The notes beneath the pieces were generated by a model. It had not been told where the DNA came from. It did not search any database and saw only the letters and a program-made list of their open reading frames with translations. The translations under genes and the position numbers were made by a program. A DNA stretch of 64,000 bases from Sphingobacterium kitahiroshimense (GTDB lineage: Bacteria; Bacteroidota; Bacteroidia; Sphingobacteriales; Sphingobacteriaceae): contig NZ_JAOQNK010000001.1 in NCBI RefSeq assembly GCF_025961315.1, positions 62,001 to 126,000 on the forward strand, in the 5' to 3' direction. Below, piece by piece: positions 16,425 to 26,176 of this stretch (position 1 is the first letter of the stretch; each line of letters starts with the position of its first letter).

Positions 16425-17234
16425 TCAGGCGACTTTTATCGGGTGGGTACGGAAATCTTTCAGATTATGAAAAAATCCCTTGTATTCGGTCATTCCTCTG
16501 CGGAATAAGTTCCACAATAAGGAACAACCCATTTGTGTCAATGAGGAATTGATAAACAAGTCCTGGTATTCCAATGCTTCGGCAAGGGAGCAACTTGGCG
16601 TGTTGTCTTCTTGTTCGGATTGCTTCAGCAATTCGCCAAATTCATCGGTAACAAATGGCAGGCTTGCCACCGTTTGGTATTTCTCGGAATTGGGTTGCTT
16701 TATCTCTCCGATAGTAGATAGTAGCACTTGTCCTGTATGCTGGCTGTTGCCAAAGTCTAACCAATATTTCGGCTCATCTTGATAGTGTCTGCGGTAACTT
16801 AGTTCTTTCAGAATTTCAGCAACGCCAAACCTCGCCTGTACATTATCCACACAAGTAATGGTAATGATTGCCCTTGCTTTTTCGGGCATTCTCCCAAACT
16901 TGTCCTTTTCAAATTTTATCGTTTCGGCTTTCCAATTTGTACCCGCCCAACGGTTGCAACGATTGATCAAGGCAACGGATTTGTATAATCCTGTTTCACT
17001 TTCTGCAAAACGCTGTCTGCCTAAATTAGCACTCGTGATAACATCATCATCCCAAAGGCGGACTTGCAACCCTGCGTGTCCTAATGCTATCAAACTTTCG
17101 TTTATTTCCATTAAAGCGGTCAATACTTTTGAGCCTGTGCCACCTGCTCCGATAAGGTTTACCGAAATCGGGTTTGTCGGATTTAGCAGATAATTGTCCG
17201 TAAAATGGATTGCTGTTTTTGCTGTATTCATCAC
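16425..17234 (-). CDS. PRTRC system ThiF-family protein
   Basis: A 269-residue E1/ThiF-like adenylating-fold protein. The nucleotide-binding loop VNLIGAGGTGSKVLTALMEI lies at residues 25-44. The LWDDDVITSANLGRQRF segment (64-80) is the typical ThiF ATP/Mg site, followed by ITITCVDNVQARF. It is the last gene of a leftward cassette and overlaps protein B by 4 bases. PRTRC (ParB-related, ThiF-related cassette) sets are found on plasmids and integrative elements and their function is unknown. Confidence 0.9.
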   Translation of the reverse strand: MMNTAKTAIHFTDNYLLNPTNPISVNLIGAGGTGSKVLTALMEINESLIALGHAGLQVRLWDDDVITSANLGRQRFAESETGLYKSVALINRCNRWAGTNWKAETIKFEKDKFGRMPEKARAIITITCVDNVQARFGVAEILKELSYRRHYQDEPKYWLDFGNSQHTGQVLLSTIGEIKQPNSEKYQTVASLPFVTDEFGELLKQSEQEDNTPSCSLAEALEYQDLFINSSLTQMGCSLLWNLFRRGMTEYKGFFHNLKDFRTHPIKVA

Positions 17235-17950
17235 AATAGATTTTTAAGGGTTTTGTTGTTCTTTTTTAATACTTCTTTAGGAAAGGGTTTGTCTGTGTTG
17301 ATAAGGTCTTTCCAAAGGTTTACAATGTTTTTTTTCGTCAAGTTTTCGCATAATGAATGGCTGAAATAGGAATTGAAAAAATAATGTTCCCAAGCCTGTA
17401 TAAATTCCTCAACCGAAGCCGAATTTTTAATGTCAATACTAACAGTACCCATACATACGTTGCCTTTTTCGTAGATATTGAAAAATGGGACGTAATGCAA
17501 TGGCGTTTTCTCGGTAGGTCTTCTGTCGCTTGCCAAAGCAAATACCGTAAGACTGCTTTTGCTCGCTAACCAAAGCATTGGCGGTACTTGTGCCTTTCCG
17601 TTGGGTATGCCCAAACTATCCACAAAATATATCTGCCTTTGCTGTGTTTTGGTGTACCATAGCACCGTACCTTTTTCGCTCGGATTAATATGCAGAATGT
17701 TGGTAGGCAAAATTCCCTTTGGCTTTAAAAAGGCTGTGTTTTTTTCTTCATCCGTCTGTAAAGCCTTTGCCAAAATGTTAGCTTCTTTTACTGTCAGTGG
17801 GTGGGCATTTATAGGCGTTCCATTGCTATCCATATCAAAATGCTCCACGTACATATCGGTATCTGTTCCTTTGGCTTCGTAGAAAACCAAAGCAGATTTT
17901 GGGTGGTACAATGTTCCGAAATGGTCTGTTATATCTGTTGTTGTGTTCAT
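17231..17950 (-). CDS. PRTRC system protein B
   Basis: A 239-residue protein with the PRTRC-B pattern: an N-terminal region (YHPKSALVFYEAKGTD), a central segment (GTVLWYTKTQQRQIYFV...GKAQVPPMLWLA) and the conserved TPLHYVPFFNIYEKGNVCMGTVSIDI stretch near 155-180. It overlaps ThiF and the next gene upstream by 4 bases each, so the three are translated together. No enzymatic motif is evident. Confidence 0.85.
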   Translation of the reverse strand: MNTTTDITDHFGTLYHPKSALVFYEAKGTDTDMYVEHFDMDSNGTPINAHPLTVKEANILAKALQTDEEKNTAFLKPKGILPTNILHINPSEKGTVLWYTKTQQRQIYFVDSLGIPNGKAQVPPMLWLASKSSLTVFALASDRRPTEKTPLHYVPFFNIYEKGNVCMGTVSIDIKNSASVEEFIQAWEHYFFNSYFSHSLCENLTKKNIVNLWKDLINTDKPFPKEVLKKNNKTLKNLL

Positions 17951-19110
17951 TTTTCTATCGTTTTGTATTCGTATAATAATCCACTCAAATCATTTAATAA
18001 ATCAAACAAACGGTTCTCAAAATCGAGGTTGGCTGTTGGTATTTCGCTTCCGTCAAATTGCTTGGAAATAGTTGGCTCTTCCATTGCTCCGTACTCGTTA
18101 AATTCATTGTTGATTGTATCTGAAAGACTTTCGTATAACCAGCCTTTAGTATCTGCAATAAATGAAATGTACTTTTCCATTCCGATTATTTCATTCTCGT
18201 CATTATCATAAGGGTCTTTTTCGGGCAATGTTGCGTTTCTGAAAATATTTTCGCTTGGATATTCAGTATAAAGGGCAAACGCATTGCGAGCAATTTTCCA
18301 ACATTCGCTATCGAACGTATCAACACTTTTAAATCGGTTCAAACGCTTTTCAAATACCTTTAGATTGATGAGGTTGAATAACTTCTGTTCCACCTTATCG
18401 CCAATGTATTCGGCATTTCTCAACTCACGTTTGTTGGTTTCGGTTTCTGCCGTTTCCTCGTCCTGTTCAACCCAATCGTTCATCATTTCGTAAAGCCAAT
18501 ACAAATAACTTTCTTCTTGTCTGTAATAGGGAATTTGGGCAATGTGGTACAGATAACTGCATACTGATAGTAAAAGCTGTGCGGTCTTTTTACGCTTCTG
18601 GTCTTTGAGTATTTGAAAGAGTGGCACAACTGGAATGTAATACAAGGTTGTACCTGTGTTGTACCGTTCCTCACTTGTAAAGTAGGTTTTCTTGCTATCC
18701 TGTATCAATTTAAAACCTTCCCAATTGATATTGGTACGTTTTACTTTGGTTTCCATATCCCACATAGACAATACTATATTGTATGGAAACTCAAAATCTT
18801 GGGTCTGCATTGGCTCAATGCTGTGATGCTCGGCAAGTTTGGAAAGGGACTTGTGAAAATCCCTCTCCGTTTTCTGACAAGCCTGTACGGATTTTGCTGT
18901 TTTCAGTTTTGGCAGAAACGTACACTTTAAAATACCATTGGTAGCATTGCTATCGGTACGGACTTCTGCTTGTCTTTCTGCACTTGGTTTGCATCCTTTG
19001 GTCTTTGCATCCAATTGGCAAACTCGCCCAACTGTCGGTGCAATTGCCGTTGTCGTTTCTGTTCGGGTATGCTGATAGTTCCCGATATGATGTTGCGTTG
19101 CATAATTCAT
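17947..19110 (-). CDS. PRTRC cassette protein, F position
   Basis: This 387-residue protein lies between PRTRC proteins C and B, the place usually held by PRTRC protein F. It is largely helical, with a WLYEMMNDWVEQDEETAETETNKRELRNAEYIGDKVEQKLF stretch near 215-255. The first 80 residues are less ordered. Assignment to F rests mainly on gene order and size. It overlaps protein B by 4 bases. Confidence 0.6.
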   Translation of the reverse strand: MNYATQHHIGNYQHTRTETTTAIAPTVGRVCQLDAKTKGCKPSAERQAEVRTDSNATNGILKCTFLPKLKTAKSVQACQKTERDFHKSLSKLAEHHSIEPMQTQDFEFPYNIVLSMWDMETKVKRTNINWEGFKLIQDSKKTYFTSEERYNTGTTLYYIPVVPLFQILKDQKRKKTAQLLLSVCSYLYHIAQIPYYRQEESYLYWLYEMMNDWVEQDEETAETETNKRELRNAEYIGDKVEQKLFNLINLKVFEKRLNRFKSVDTFDSECWKIARNAFALYTEYPSENIFRNATLPEKDPYDNDENEIIGMEKYISFIADTKGWLYESLSDTINNEFNEYGAMEEPTISKQFDGSEIPTANLDFENRLFDLLNDLSGLLYEYKTIEK

Positions 19111-19127
19111 CGTTTTAAAATTTTGGT

Positions 19128-19346
19128 TTAACCTTTCGTACCCATTACGCTCTCAAATTTGTACTCGACTGCATCATCTTTTATTTGTGGTGCTGATACT
19201 TTTGCGGTTGTCAAAATCGGGTACATATTGGCGTAAAAATTCATTACGGCTTCCACGCTCCAACGTGGTTCGGGGTCGGTCAGTCTGATGTCCTGTCCTT
19301 TATCTTTGAGTATGAAAACTCGCTCTAATTGCGTTGCTAATAACAT
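19128..19346 (-). CDS. PRTRC system protein C
   Basis: A 72-residue protein with the compact PRTRC-C pattern: RVFILKDKGQDIRLTDPEPRWSVEAVMNFYANMYPILTTAKVSAPQI, ending EYKFESVMGTKG. It resembles a ubiquitin-like small fold, which would make sense beside a ThiF-type protein, though that link is inference. It lies 17 bases upstream of the F-position gene. Confidence 0.88.
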   Translation of the reverse strand: MLLATQLERVFILKDKGQDIRLTDPEPRWSVEAVMNFYANMYPILTTAKVSAPQIKDDAVEYKFESVMGTKG

Positions 19347-19373
19347 AACTTTCTGATTTTGGGGTTAACACTT

Positions 19374-19973
19374 TTATTCTTCTTCGTCCGCTTCATCAAT
19401 AGGATAATCGGCAGTAACTGCTTCCTCTGGCGATTCATGTGGTGCTTCTTCCATTGTTCCGAAAAGGCTCGGTGTGGCAAACTTGTCGGATAATGATGTT
19501 TTGCGTTTGCGTATCTCGTCCGCTTTTTCGGGAAACTCCGTTATATCGGGTACTTTCATCCACGCTTCACGGAACTTACCCTCTTTCTCCAACTCGTCAG
19601 CCTTTACTATAGCATCTTTAAATTTCTTGTCTTTGGCTTCTTTTTCCTTTTTCTCCTTTTCGGCTTTTTCTTTCTCGATTGCCGATTGTTTTTTAACTTC
19701 TTCCAATTGCTTTAAGAATTTTTCCATATCCACCATTAAGCCTGATATTTTTTGTATAGGTTTGGTAATCTGTTCAAAAAATCCCTCGTCAAACTCTTGG
19801 GGCGTGGCGTTAAATGTCAATGGGGGAATACCGTTTTTGGCACTATCTCCGCATTGTTCGTTGTTAAGCAATACTGTTACGATTAGGTTGCTTTCTATTC
19901 CTTTTGAAATGTTCAGTTGTAATACTCCTGTAAAGTCCAACTGCTGTATCTGGTTGAAAAAATTTGTATTCAT
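19374..19973 (-). CDS. PRTRC system protein E
   Basis: The 199-residue protein starts with FFNQIQQLDFTGVLQLNISKG and continues with LIVTVLLNNEQCGDSAKNGIPPLTFNATPQEFDEGFF, the PRTRC-E domain. A lysine/glutamate-rich coiled coil follows at about 90-150 and an acidic tail ends EDEADEEE-like. It lies 27 bases from protein C in the leftward cassette. Confidence 0.85.
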   Translation of the reverse strand: MNTNFFNQIQQLDFTGVLQLNISKGIESNLIVTVLLNNEQCGDSAKNGIPPLTFNATPQEFDEGFFEQITKPIQKISGLMVDMEKFLKQLEEVKKQSAIEKEKAEKEKKEKEAKDKKFKDAIVKADELEKEGKFREAWMKVPDITEFPEKADEIRKRKTSLSDKFATPSLFGTMEEAPHESPEEAVTADYPIDEADEEE

Positions 19974-20025
19974 TGTTATGAAATTTTGTAGGCTACCACC
20001 GATTAAGGCGGTAGCCTGTTGTTAT

Positions 20026-21099
20026 TTAATTAAGGTTTAGGATTTCTGCACCATCTAAAGCAAAACCATTACACAAGTCAAATGCTTTCTGTGATTTGAG
20101 TTGAGCAGTACCACCCAATACAATGCTTTGTAATTTGGCTTCGTCATTCTTGTAATTTCTCACGTTCTGATAGTAGCCTGTAACAGCGTTATACGCTCCG
20201 AACAAAGTGCCTTTTGTTGTGTCCATTTGCTGTGTATCGCTTATCATTGCGTATGCAAATGCGTCCTCAACGGTATTTTTGAACACGGTGGAAATTTCAT
20301 CCATAGCACCCTTTTTTAGCAAATCAAAGGTTTCCTTATTCGGGCAAAGTGCCAATTGGATTAGCTTTTTAACCTCTTGGTCTGTTACCTTCACTTTTGC
20401 CCACTCATTGAAAATTCCCTCTAATTGGTTGCTCAATGTGTTGGCAAGTCCCATAATCTTGTGGGCATTTTCTATACGTTGTTTTGCTCCCGAAGTATGT
20501 TTGATACGAACCACATTGGTCATACTGCGTAACGAAGCGTTTAAGGTGTTTTGGCAAACTATACGGATAGGAGTAAATGCGGCTGTGATACTTCCGCTAC
20601 CATCGTGCGAAGTGGTTAGGAAGATGTACTTTTCCGTAACATCATCGCCATTACCGACACGGATGTAGTCAGGCAATTTGGCTGTGATGAAAATACGTTC
20701 TCCGTTTCCTAATGCTCCTGCGGTTTCATAGAGAATACCCTCGCCACCACCTACAATTGCATCAAAGAAATTAAAGGCTTCACGATTTTGTACTATGTGG
20801 TAATCCTTTCCGACTACTCCCAATACTGCATTGTTATCGGTGCGTATGTTAGCAAAATAGTTAGGTACTTCCAATTCACTACTGCCTATCTCAATACCGT
20901 TAGCCGTTTCGATAATGCCCGAACCTTTTGTAAATAGTGGGGATTTTACGACTTCGTAATCTAACCCTGCGTGCTTGATAGCTTCTTCGCTTGTCGGGTA
21001 CTGTTCTACGATTTGCCCCAAACCGTGCCACGCTTTTTGCTGAACGCTAAAAAATGAATAACGTCCTGTTCTCTCGTTGAAATTGATATTATGTGCCAT
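20026..21099 (-). CDS. DUF932 phage/plasmid-like protein
   Basis: A 357-residue DUF932 protein (MAHNINFNERTGRYSFFSVQQKAWHGLGQIVEQYPTSEEA start, then NALGVVGKDYHIVQN-like and FITAKLPDYIRVGNGDDVTEKYIFLTTSHDGSGSITAAFTPIRIVCQNTL). The family is common on plasmids, phages and integrative elements and its molecular role is not established. It stands between SSB and PRTRC-E on the same strand and is probably part of the element maintenance set. Confidence 0.9.
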   Translation of the reverse strand: MAHNINFNERTGRYSFFSVQQKAWHGLGQIVEQYPTSEEAIKHAGLDYEVVKSPLFTKGSGIIETANGIEIGSSELEVPNYFANIRTDNNAVLGVVGKDYHIVQNREAFNFFDAIVGGGEGILYETAGALGNGERIFITAKLPDYIRVGNGDDVTEKYIFLTTSHDGSGSITAAFTPIRIVCQNTLNASLRSMTNVVRIKHTSGAKQRIENAHKIMGLANTLSNQLEGIFNEWAKVKVTDQEVKKLIQLALCPNKETFDLLKKGAMDEISTVFKNTVEDAFAYAMISDTQQMDTTKGTLFGAYNAVTGYYQNVRNYKNDEAKLQSIVLGGTAQLKSQKAFDLCNGFALDGAEILNLN

Positions 21100-21143
21100 A
21101 ATGCTTAAAATTTTGATGTTAAAAAATGATTGAATACTCGTTG

Positions 21144-21521
21144 TTAAAATGGTAGGTCGTCTTCTGTCTTATTATTGTTTGTGCCTGTGGTGGCTTGTAC
21201 CGTTTCCGTTTTTTTGCCACCGCCGTGCAGTTTGATTTGTGAGGTATGGAAATTCAGTCCTGCTCTTGGCTCTCCGTCATTGCCTGTCCACGCTCTTGTA
21301 CTTACTCTTCCCGATAGTTCTACCAAAGTGCCTTTTGTAAGTAGCTTGGCTACATTTGGGGTTATCCAATAGGAGCAATCAAAATAGGTTGTTTGCTCTA
21401 CACGCTCACCTTGTTTGTTACGGTAGCTGTCGTTGGTCGCTACTGAAAAATTTACTACTTGTTTGTCCTGTGACGTTGTGCGTACTTCCGCATCTCTTGT
21501 CAGTCTTCCTGTAATGTTCAT
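21144..21521 (-). CDS. ssb: Single-stranded DNA-binding protein
   Basis: A 125-residue SSB with an OB fold: MNITGRLTRDAEVRT start, FSVATNDSYRNKQGERVEQTTYFDCSYWI, then LTKGTLVELSGRVSTRAW. The C-terminus ends EDDLPF, the usual acidic SSB tail that recruits partner proteins. It is the first gene of the leftward DUF932-PRTRC group and would protect transferred single strands of the element. Confidence 0.93.
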   Translation of the reverse strand: MNITGRLTRDAEVRTTSQDKQVVNFSVATNDSYRNKQGERVEQTTYFDCSYWITPNVAKLLTKGTLVELSGRVSTRAWTGNDGEPRAGLNFHTSQIKLHGGGKKTETVQATTGTNNNKTEDDLPF

Positions 21522-22139
21522 GATTTCTACTTTTTTGCGTTATTAATTTTGTTCTGATTTTTCCCTTGATTTATTCGGCAATGAGAGGAGGTGCTGAAGT
21601 TTCGTTTCACTCTTTTGCCATTTCCAATGCTGTATTTTTTCATTTCTGACATTTTTTTTATTCGTCTAAAGAGCCGGAGTATGCTTTGTTTCGTTTCACG
21701 AGCATAAAAAGGTTAGTGTTTAGCAGGAACAAGGTTTTGTCAAAAAAATACGACCCGAATGGGTGGAGATTTTTTTTGCAAACCAGGAAGGCACGACCTT
21801 GTTTCTGCGTTAAGAACACGGAAATACCTTTGCTCTTGAAATGGAACAAAAAAGCATATCGGTTCTTGAATAAAAAATCATGTGGAAGCACTTGAAAAAG
21901 GCATTGAGGAAATGGCCTTATGATTACAAAACCTGCAATTACATTTAGCAGAATTTATTTTAGTATCTCAAAGTATTGTGGCTTTGGAGGCCACGTAAAC
22001 GGTACTGAAAATATTTGTTGAGGGATAAGATTGGATAGTTTTTCAGTATGGTTTATTAAGTCATCCTGCCAAAGCTCTTTTATTGCATGGGATGGGTGCT
22101 GGAGGAATAAATGTGCTTTTGAGGATTAAGTATGGGCAT
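21522..22139. other. Gene-free stretch between ssb and the integrase
   Basis: No supported gene lies here. Open frames occur on both strands around 21,660-21,895 but overlap each other and show no domain. It may hold the promoter of the ssb/PRTRC group; I could not identify a convincing -7 box. Confidence 0.4.
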
Positions 22140-22166
22140 AAAAAAAGCAGGACATAATCCTGCTTC
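22140..22166 (-). terminator. Intrinsic terminator after the integrase gene
   Basis: A perfect 8-bp stem AAGCAGGA/TCCTGCTT (22145-22152 with 22158-22165) is followed on the minus strand by seven T residues. It lies 20 bases past the integrase stop. Confidence 0.85.
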
Positions 22167-22186
22167 GCTCTGTGTGTATATAAATT

Positions 22187-23452
22187 CTAAATGATAACCT
22201 CTTTCTCCATTTCAGAAAATGCGGCTTCCATTCCTGCAAATTTATGCGATACCAAATCCATATCCTTGCTAATTTTCTGACTGGTAATCTTGGCATAGAT
22301 TTGAGTGGTAGAAATGTTTTTATGTCCCATCATTTTGCTAAGGCTTTCAAGGGGTACACCCTCTGTTAAAAACATTGTTCCAAATGTGTGCCTTGCGGTG
22401 TGAAAGGTTACTTTTTGTTCTGTAACAATCTCTAATTCTTGAACAAGTTTGTCTATATGGCTATTACAAATTTTATTAGTTGGAACAGGAAAAATAAAAT
22501 CATTTCGGGTAGTACCTTTATATTTTTCAATAATACGTTTGGGTATTTCCATAAGCCTAACATTAGAGGCAACATCAGATTTTTGTCTTCGGCTTATAAT
22601 CCAATCGTGACCATCAAAAAAGGATTGTATGTTAGTACTTTTAAGTTGTTTAATATCTATATAAGATAGTCCTGTAAAACAGCTGAATACAAAAAGATCC
22701 TTTACAATTTCATAATTTTGTTTTGAAGGATTGTGTAATAACAGGGACTCAACGTTTTCCTTGAGTAAATAGCTACGGTCATTTTCCTTCATCGCTATTT
22801 CATAATCTTCAAAAGGATTTTTCCTGATAAGACCGTTTTTGACAGCTATTTCCGCAACACGATAGAGTGGCATAGTATATACCCAAACAGTATTGTGTGT
22901 GCACTTTTTGTCTATTCTAAGGAAGAAATCAAACTCTCTGATAAAATCACACGTCAATTCCCTGAACGCCATGTCATCACGATGATACCTGCTTTTGATA
23001 AATTCAGTAACGTGGTTATAGACAATTTTGTATTTGTAGTAGGTACTTTCGGAGCGTTCTCCTTGTACTACCATTTTCCCAAAATCGTCATTGTTCTTCT
23101 TAAAGACTTTCAGCAAGGAATCTTCCATAATACCAACACCGAGAAATGCAAGTTTCAGCTTTTGTGCCGTTACAAAACCCTCGTGTTTCAGCATATCTTC
23201 ATAAAGGGTATCAATACGTGCCCGTATATTATCCAATTTTTGGTTAATACCTAGTGCTTTTGCACTCTTGCCTTCAACTCTTCCATACTTTAAATCCCAA
23301 TTATTTGGGTTGATTTCTAACTTTGTTCCTAAAGTCTTAGGTGTTCCATCAATAGTAATACGTGCCATAATCGGGGCATTACCGTTCTTTTTCGGCTCGT
23401 TCTTTTTCAGGTAGAAAAGTAATTTGAACGTAGATTTTTTTGTCTGCTCCAT
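22187..23452 (-). CDS. Tyrosine recombinase of the Bacteroidota conjugative-transposon type
   Basis: A 421-residue site-specific integrase. An N-terminal arm-binding domain (PKTLGTKLEINPNNWDLKYGRVEGK) and a SAM-like core-binding domain (about 115-200) precede the catalytic domain. There the first catalytic position reads CFTGLSYID, lacking the usual arginine as in IntDOT-type enzymes, followed by HTARHTFGTMFL (H and R), GHKNISTTQIYAKI (second H and the nucleophilic tyrosine). It should integrate and excise the element. It points leftward with its 5' side toward the presumed element end at about 23,660. Confidence 0.93.
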   Translation of the reverse strand: MEQTKKSTFKLLFYLKKNEPKKNGNAPIMARITIDGTPKTLGTKLEINPNNWDLKYGRVEGKSAKALGINQKLDNIRARIDTLYEDMLKHEGFVTAQKLKLAFLGVGIMEDSLLKVFKKNNDDFGKMVVQGERSESTYYKYKIVYNHVTEFIKSRYHRDDMAFRELTCDFIREFDFFLRIDKKCTHNTVWVYTMPLYRVAEIAVKNGLIRKNPFEDYEIAMKENDRSYLLKENVESLLLHNPSKQNYEIVKDLFVFSCFTGLSYIDIKQLKSTNIQSFFDGHDWIISRRQKSDVASNVRLMEIPKRIIEKYKGTTRNDFIFPVPTNKICNSHIDKLVQELEIVTEQKVTFHTARHTFGTMFLTEGVPLESLSKMMGHKNISTTQIYAKITSQKISKDMDLVSHKFAGMEAAFSEMEKEVII

Positions 23453-23490
23453 AACTCAAATGTTTAATGTTTAAAATTAAATTGTATTGA

Positions 23491-23582
23491 GTTACAAGGG
23501 AATATGAAAAATAGGGCAAAACACTGAAATATAATCTGTTACACCTTTAATTACCTTTGCTAATCGGTAACGAATTAGTAAC
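23491..23582. other. Candidate integrase arm-type sites
   Basis: GTTAC occurs at 23491-23495 and 23538-23542 in one orientation, and GTAAC (its complement) at 23567-23571 and 23578-23582. All four lie within 95 bases between the integrase start and the presumed element end. They may be arm-binding sites, but the word is short and the function is inference. Confidence 0.35.
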
Positions 23583-23663
23583 CTATCTTTGTATTTTTAA
23601 GACCAAAACCTATCAGACACCGAGTTCCAAACTAAGACTACTGTTTTATAAAGCATTGTATAT

Positions 23664-23681
23664 AAACGGTTTTAACCGTTT
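23664..23681. other. Candidate attachment-site inverted repeat
   Basis: AAACGGTT-TT-AACCGTTT is a perfect 8-bp dyad with a two-base centre. It lies 212 bases upstream of the integrase start. The reading frame of the truncated sacsin-like gene opens directly after it, because the last stop in that frame is the TAA at 23673-23675 inside the dyad. It is a plausible recombination core at the element end. Confidence 0.5.
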
Positions 23682-23690
23682 TGCTTATTT

Positions 23691-26069
23691 TTGCTTTCTA
23701 CTAATCTTTTTTATGAAAAAGAATGTGCTATCGATGGGGAAATTAATAAAAATACTTTTAATGAAAAACTGAAAAATATTCCTTTTATTTTTGATGAAAA
23801 CGAAAAATTGAAATCCCCTAATGACATCTATTTCCCTGCAAAAGAATATGCTGAAGAGTTTGTAGATAAAATTAGTGTGGTTCACCACCTTGTTATGGAC
23901 GAAATTAAGAGGCGCTGGGGTATAGAGAGTTGGCTTACCCATCGGATAAATATAAAGGAGCCATCTTCATTGGTGTTTATTGAAAAAACTATTATCCAAA
24001 GAGGAAATGAATTTGTTACTGTAAGTAATGCAATTGAAATAGGCCGCTACATATTCAAAGCTCATCTTAATAAGATTCTGAGAGATTCTCATTATTCAGA
24101 TCTACAAAATTTACCTATTCTTACTTCATCAGGTAAATTATTGCCAGCCTCAGCAGCTTATCTTTCTAATATCTATGAGCCTAAATTGAAGATTGAGCAT
24201 TTATTTGAGAACGATATTTACCTTTCAAAAGACTATATTGAAAAAAGTATAGACAAAAGAGAATGGGGGAGCTTTTTCATCAAGATTGGTATTAAAGAGG
24301 ACGTAGGTGTTATAGGAGAGAAAATAAATTTCAGTAGAAAAGAAAATTGGATAAACCGCCACGATGCGGTTTTTTTGAACAAAATTCAAGAAACCGCAGG
24401 AAATATTTATAACAATTCTTATAGTGGGTGGACGTATGGTTCTGGTGAATATAAGTTTTATCCTGCAAGCACCTTTATTTATAGCCTTACTTTTTTAGGA
24501 CTTGCTAATTCATATTCGTTTTCCAAACTATTATTTGAACGGGTATTTTCGATTTTAACACCATTGGATTTAAAACCAAATTATGCAATGGGTGTTAGCG
24601 GATCATTTGGCTTTATAAATAAATTTATAGGCCAAGAAACATTAGAACGTTATGGTTGCCCTGCTAATTACAGTAAATGGCTAATTGAAAATTTAGCTAT
24701 TTTTCCAACAGTAAATAACGAATGTAAAAAAGCTGCTGAAATAATACTAAATACCGAAGACAATATCAGTATTGGAAGCGGTTATCTCAATGTCTTGGAC
24801 TACAGGAGTGTATTGTCTCCCGAGTGGAAAGAGTTCTTAAACTTTAAGGAAATTTTGAGTATCGACGATTATTTACTTGTTCTAAGTGAAATATGGAAGA
24901 AATACTCATCAAGTGGAGGGGAATTGAATAAGGATGATAAGGGTCGTATTGATCTAATCTATGAAAAAATGAGTAGTGAATTACTTCATGAGTCTGATAA
25001 AGATAAAATTAGTTTATGGAGCAAAAGCAATAAGCTATTGGCCAAAAATGGTATTGATTTTCTTTATGCCAGTGAATTAACTATAATTACAGTTGAAGGA
25101 TTTAGCGCGGCCAACTTAGTTTATTCATCCTCTCAAAAAACGAGTATTGTTGAGTTAATGAAAATTTTTGGCGTAAACATAATTGATATTATTCGTGCGG
25201 AAATACCAAATTATTCTACTGAGATCTTGGCGTTAAAGCGTAAAATAAAACATATCTCTGCTTTAGTAGCTTTAGTTTCAATTGAAAAGTCAAAAAGCCA
25301 TAAAGATTGGGAATTGGAATACCAGCGGATAAGCAATAAGTTGTCCCAAATAAGATTTTTTCAAACAGCTGAAATTTATTTGTCCTACGGCGATGACTCA
25401 GATAAGCAGAAGAGAAGCTCATGGGCAGAGGGTGACGATTTTTATTATGTAGGAGACTGTTTTAGTCCTAGAGTTCTTGATGGTCTTGTTGGCCCATTGG
25501 GCAGGTTTTTAAAAGTTAATTATGCTGAACGGATCTTAAACGTATTGCTATTGGAGACGTTTACTAATGGTCTAGAATATCTAGAAGAGAAGGGGTATGA
25601 TATATCACTAATTCCTTCAGATCTCTTAAACCTTGAAGAACTTGAAATAGGTTATGTGGGAAATAACAACAGGCTTTATAATCAGTCAGATGAAGATTTA
25701 GGAAAAATGGGAGAGATAGCTGTTCTTAAAAAGTTGAAAAATATATATTCAAACAAGTATCATCAACCCTTAGAAGAGACAGACTTCGGTTTTAAGATTG
25801 CAGATTCTGTTGAAGTTTATTGGAGAAATATCAATGGAGTTACTTATACGAATCATGATTTTAAGATTATTGAAGAAGGAAAAGAAATTTATGTTGATAG
25901 TAAAGCTACACCATATGGGAAAAACATCGAGAAACTAGCACTATATATTTCGGGTAATGAGTTGAGCTTAATGGAGAATGCCGAAAAGTATTTAATAGCC
26001 AGAGTGTATAATGTGACAGCTGATCCTATTATTGAATTTGTGAGTCTGGCATTGTACAATGATTTGTAA
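23691..26069 (+). pseudogene. 3' part of a sacsin-like/DUF3883 defence protein, 5' truncated
   Basis: The frame gives 792 residues that look like the middle and C-terminal parts of large sacsin N-terminal ATPase-like proteins. LPILTSSGKLLPASAAYLSNIYEPKLKIEHLF lies near 135-170, and from about residue 671 (GKMGEIAVLKKLKN) there is a DUF3883 nuclease-like domain with HDFKIIEEGKEIYVDSKAT. Relatives normally begin with a GHKL-type ATPase domain of several hundred residues; none is present. The frame has no early ATG (only a TTG at 23691) and opens just behind the inverted repeat at the integrase side. I infer that the element inserted into the gene. Confidence 0.65.
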
Positions 26070-26076
26070 ACTAATT

Positions 26077-26124
26077 ATATGTTCGGGAGGATATAATTCT
26101 ACAATATTATCCTCTCGAACATAT
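26077..26124. terminator. Bidirectional intrinsic terminator
   Basis: A 16-bp stem with one mismatch, ATATGTTCGGGAGGATA with its complement at 26108-26124, stands between the rightward DUF3883 gene and the leftward secreted-protein gene and can serve both. Confidence 0.8.
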
Positions 26125-26176
26125 CTATTTTTATTTGGCACATTAGGTAGGTGGGTATCATGCAACCAATTTGAGG

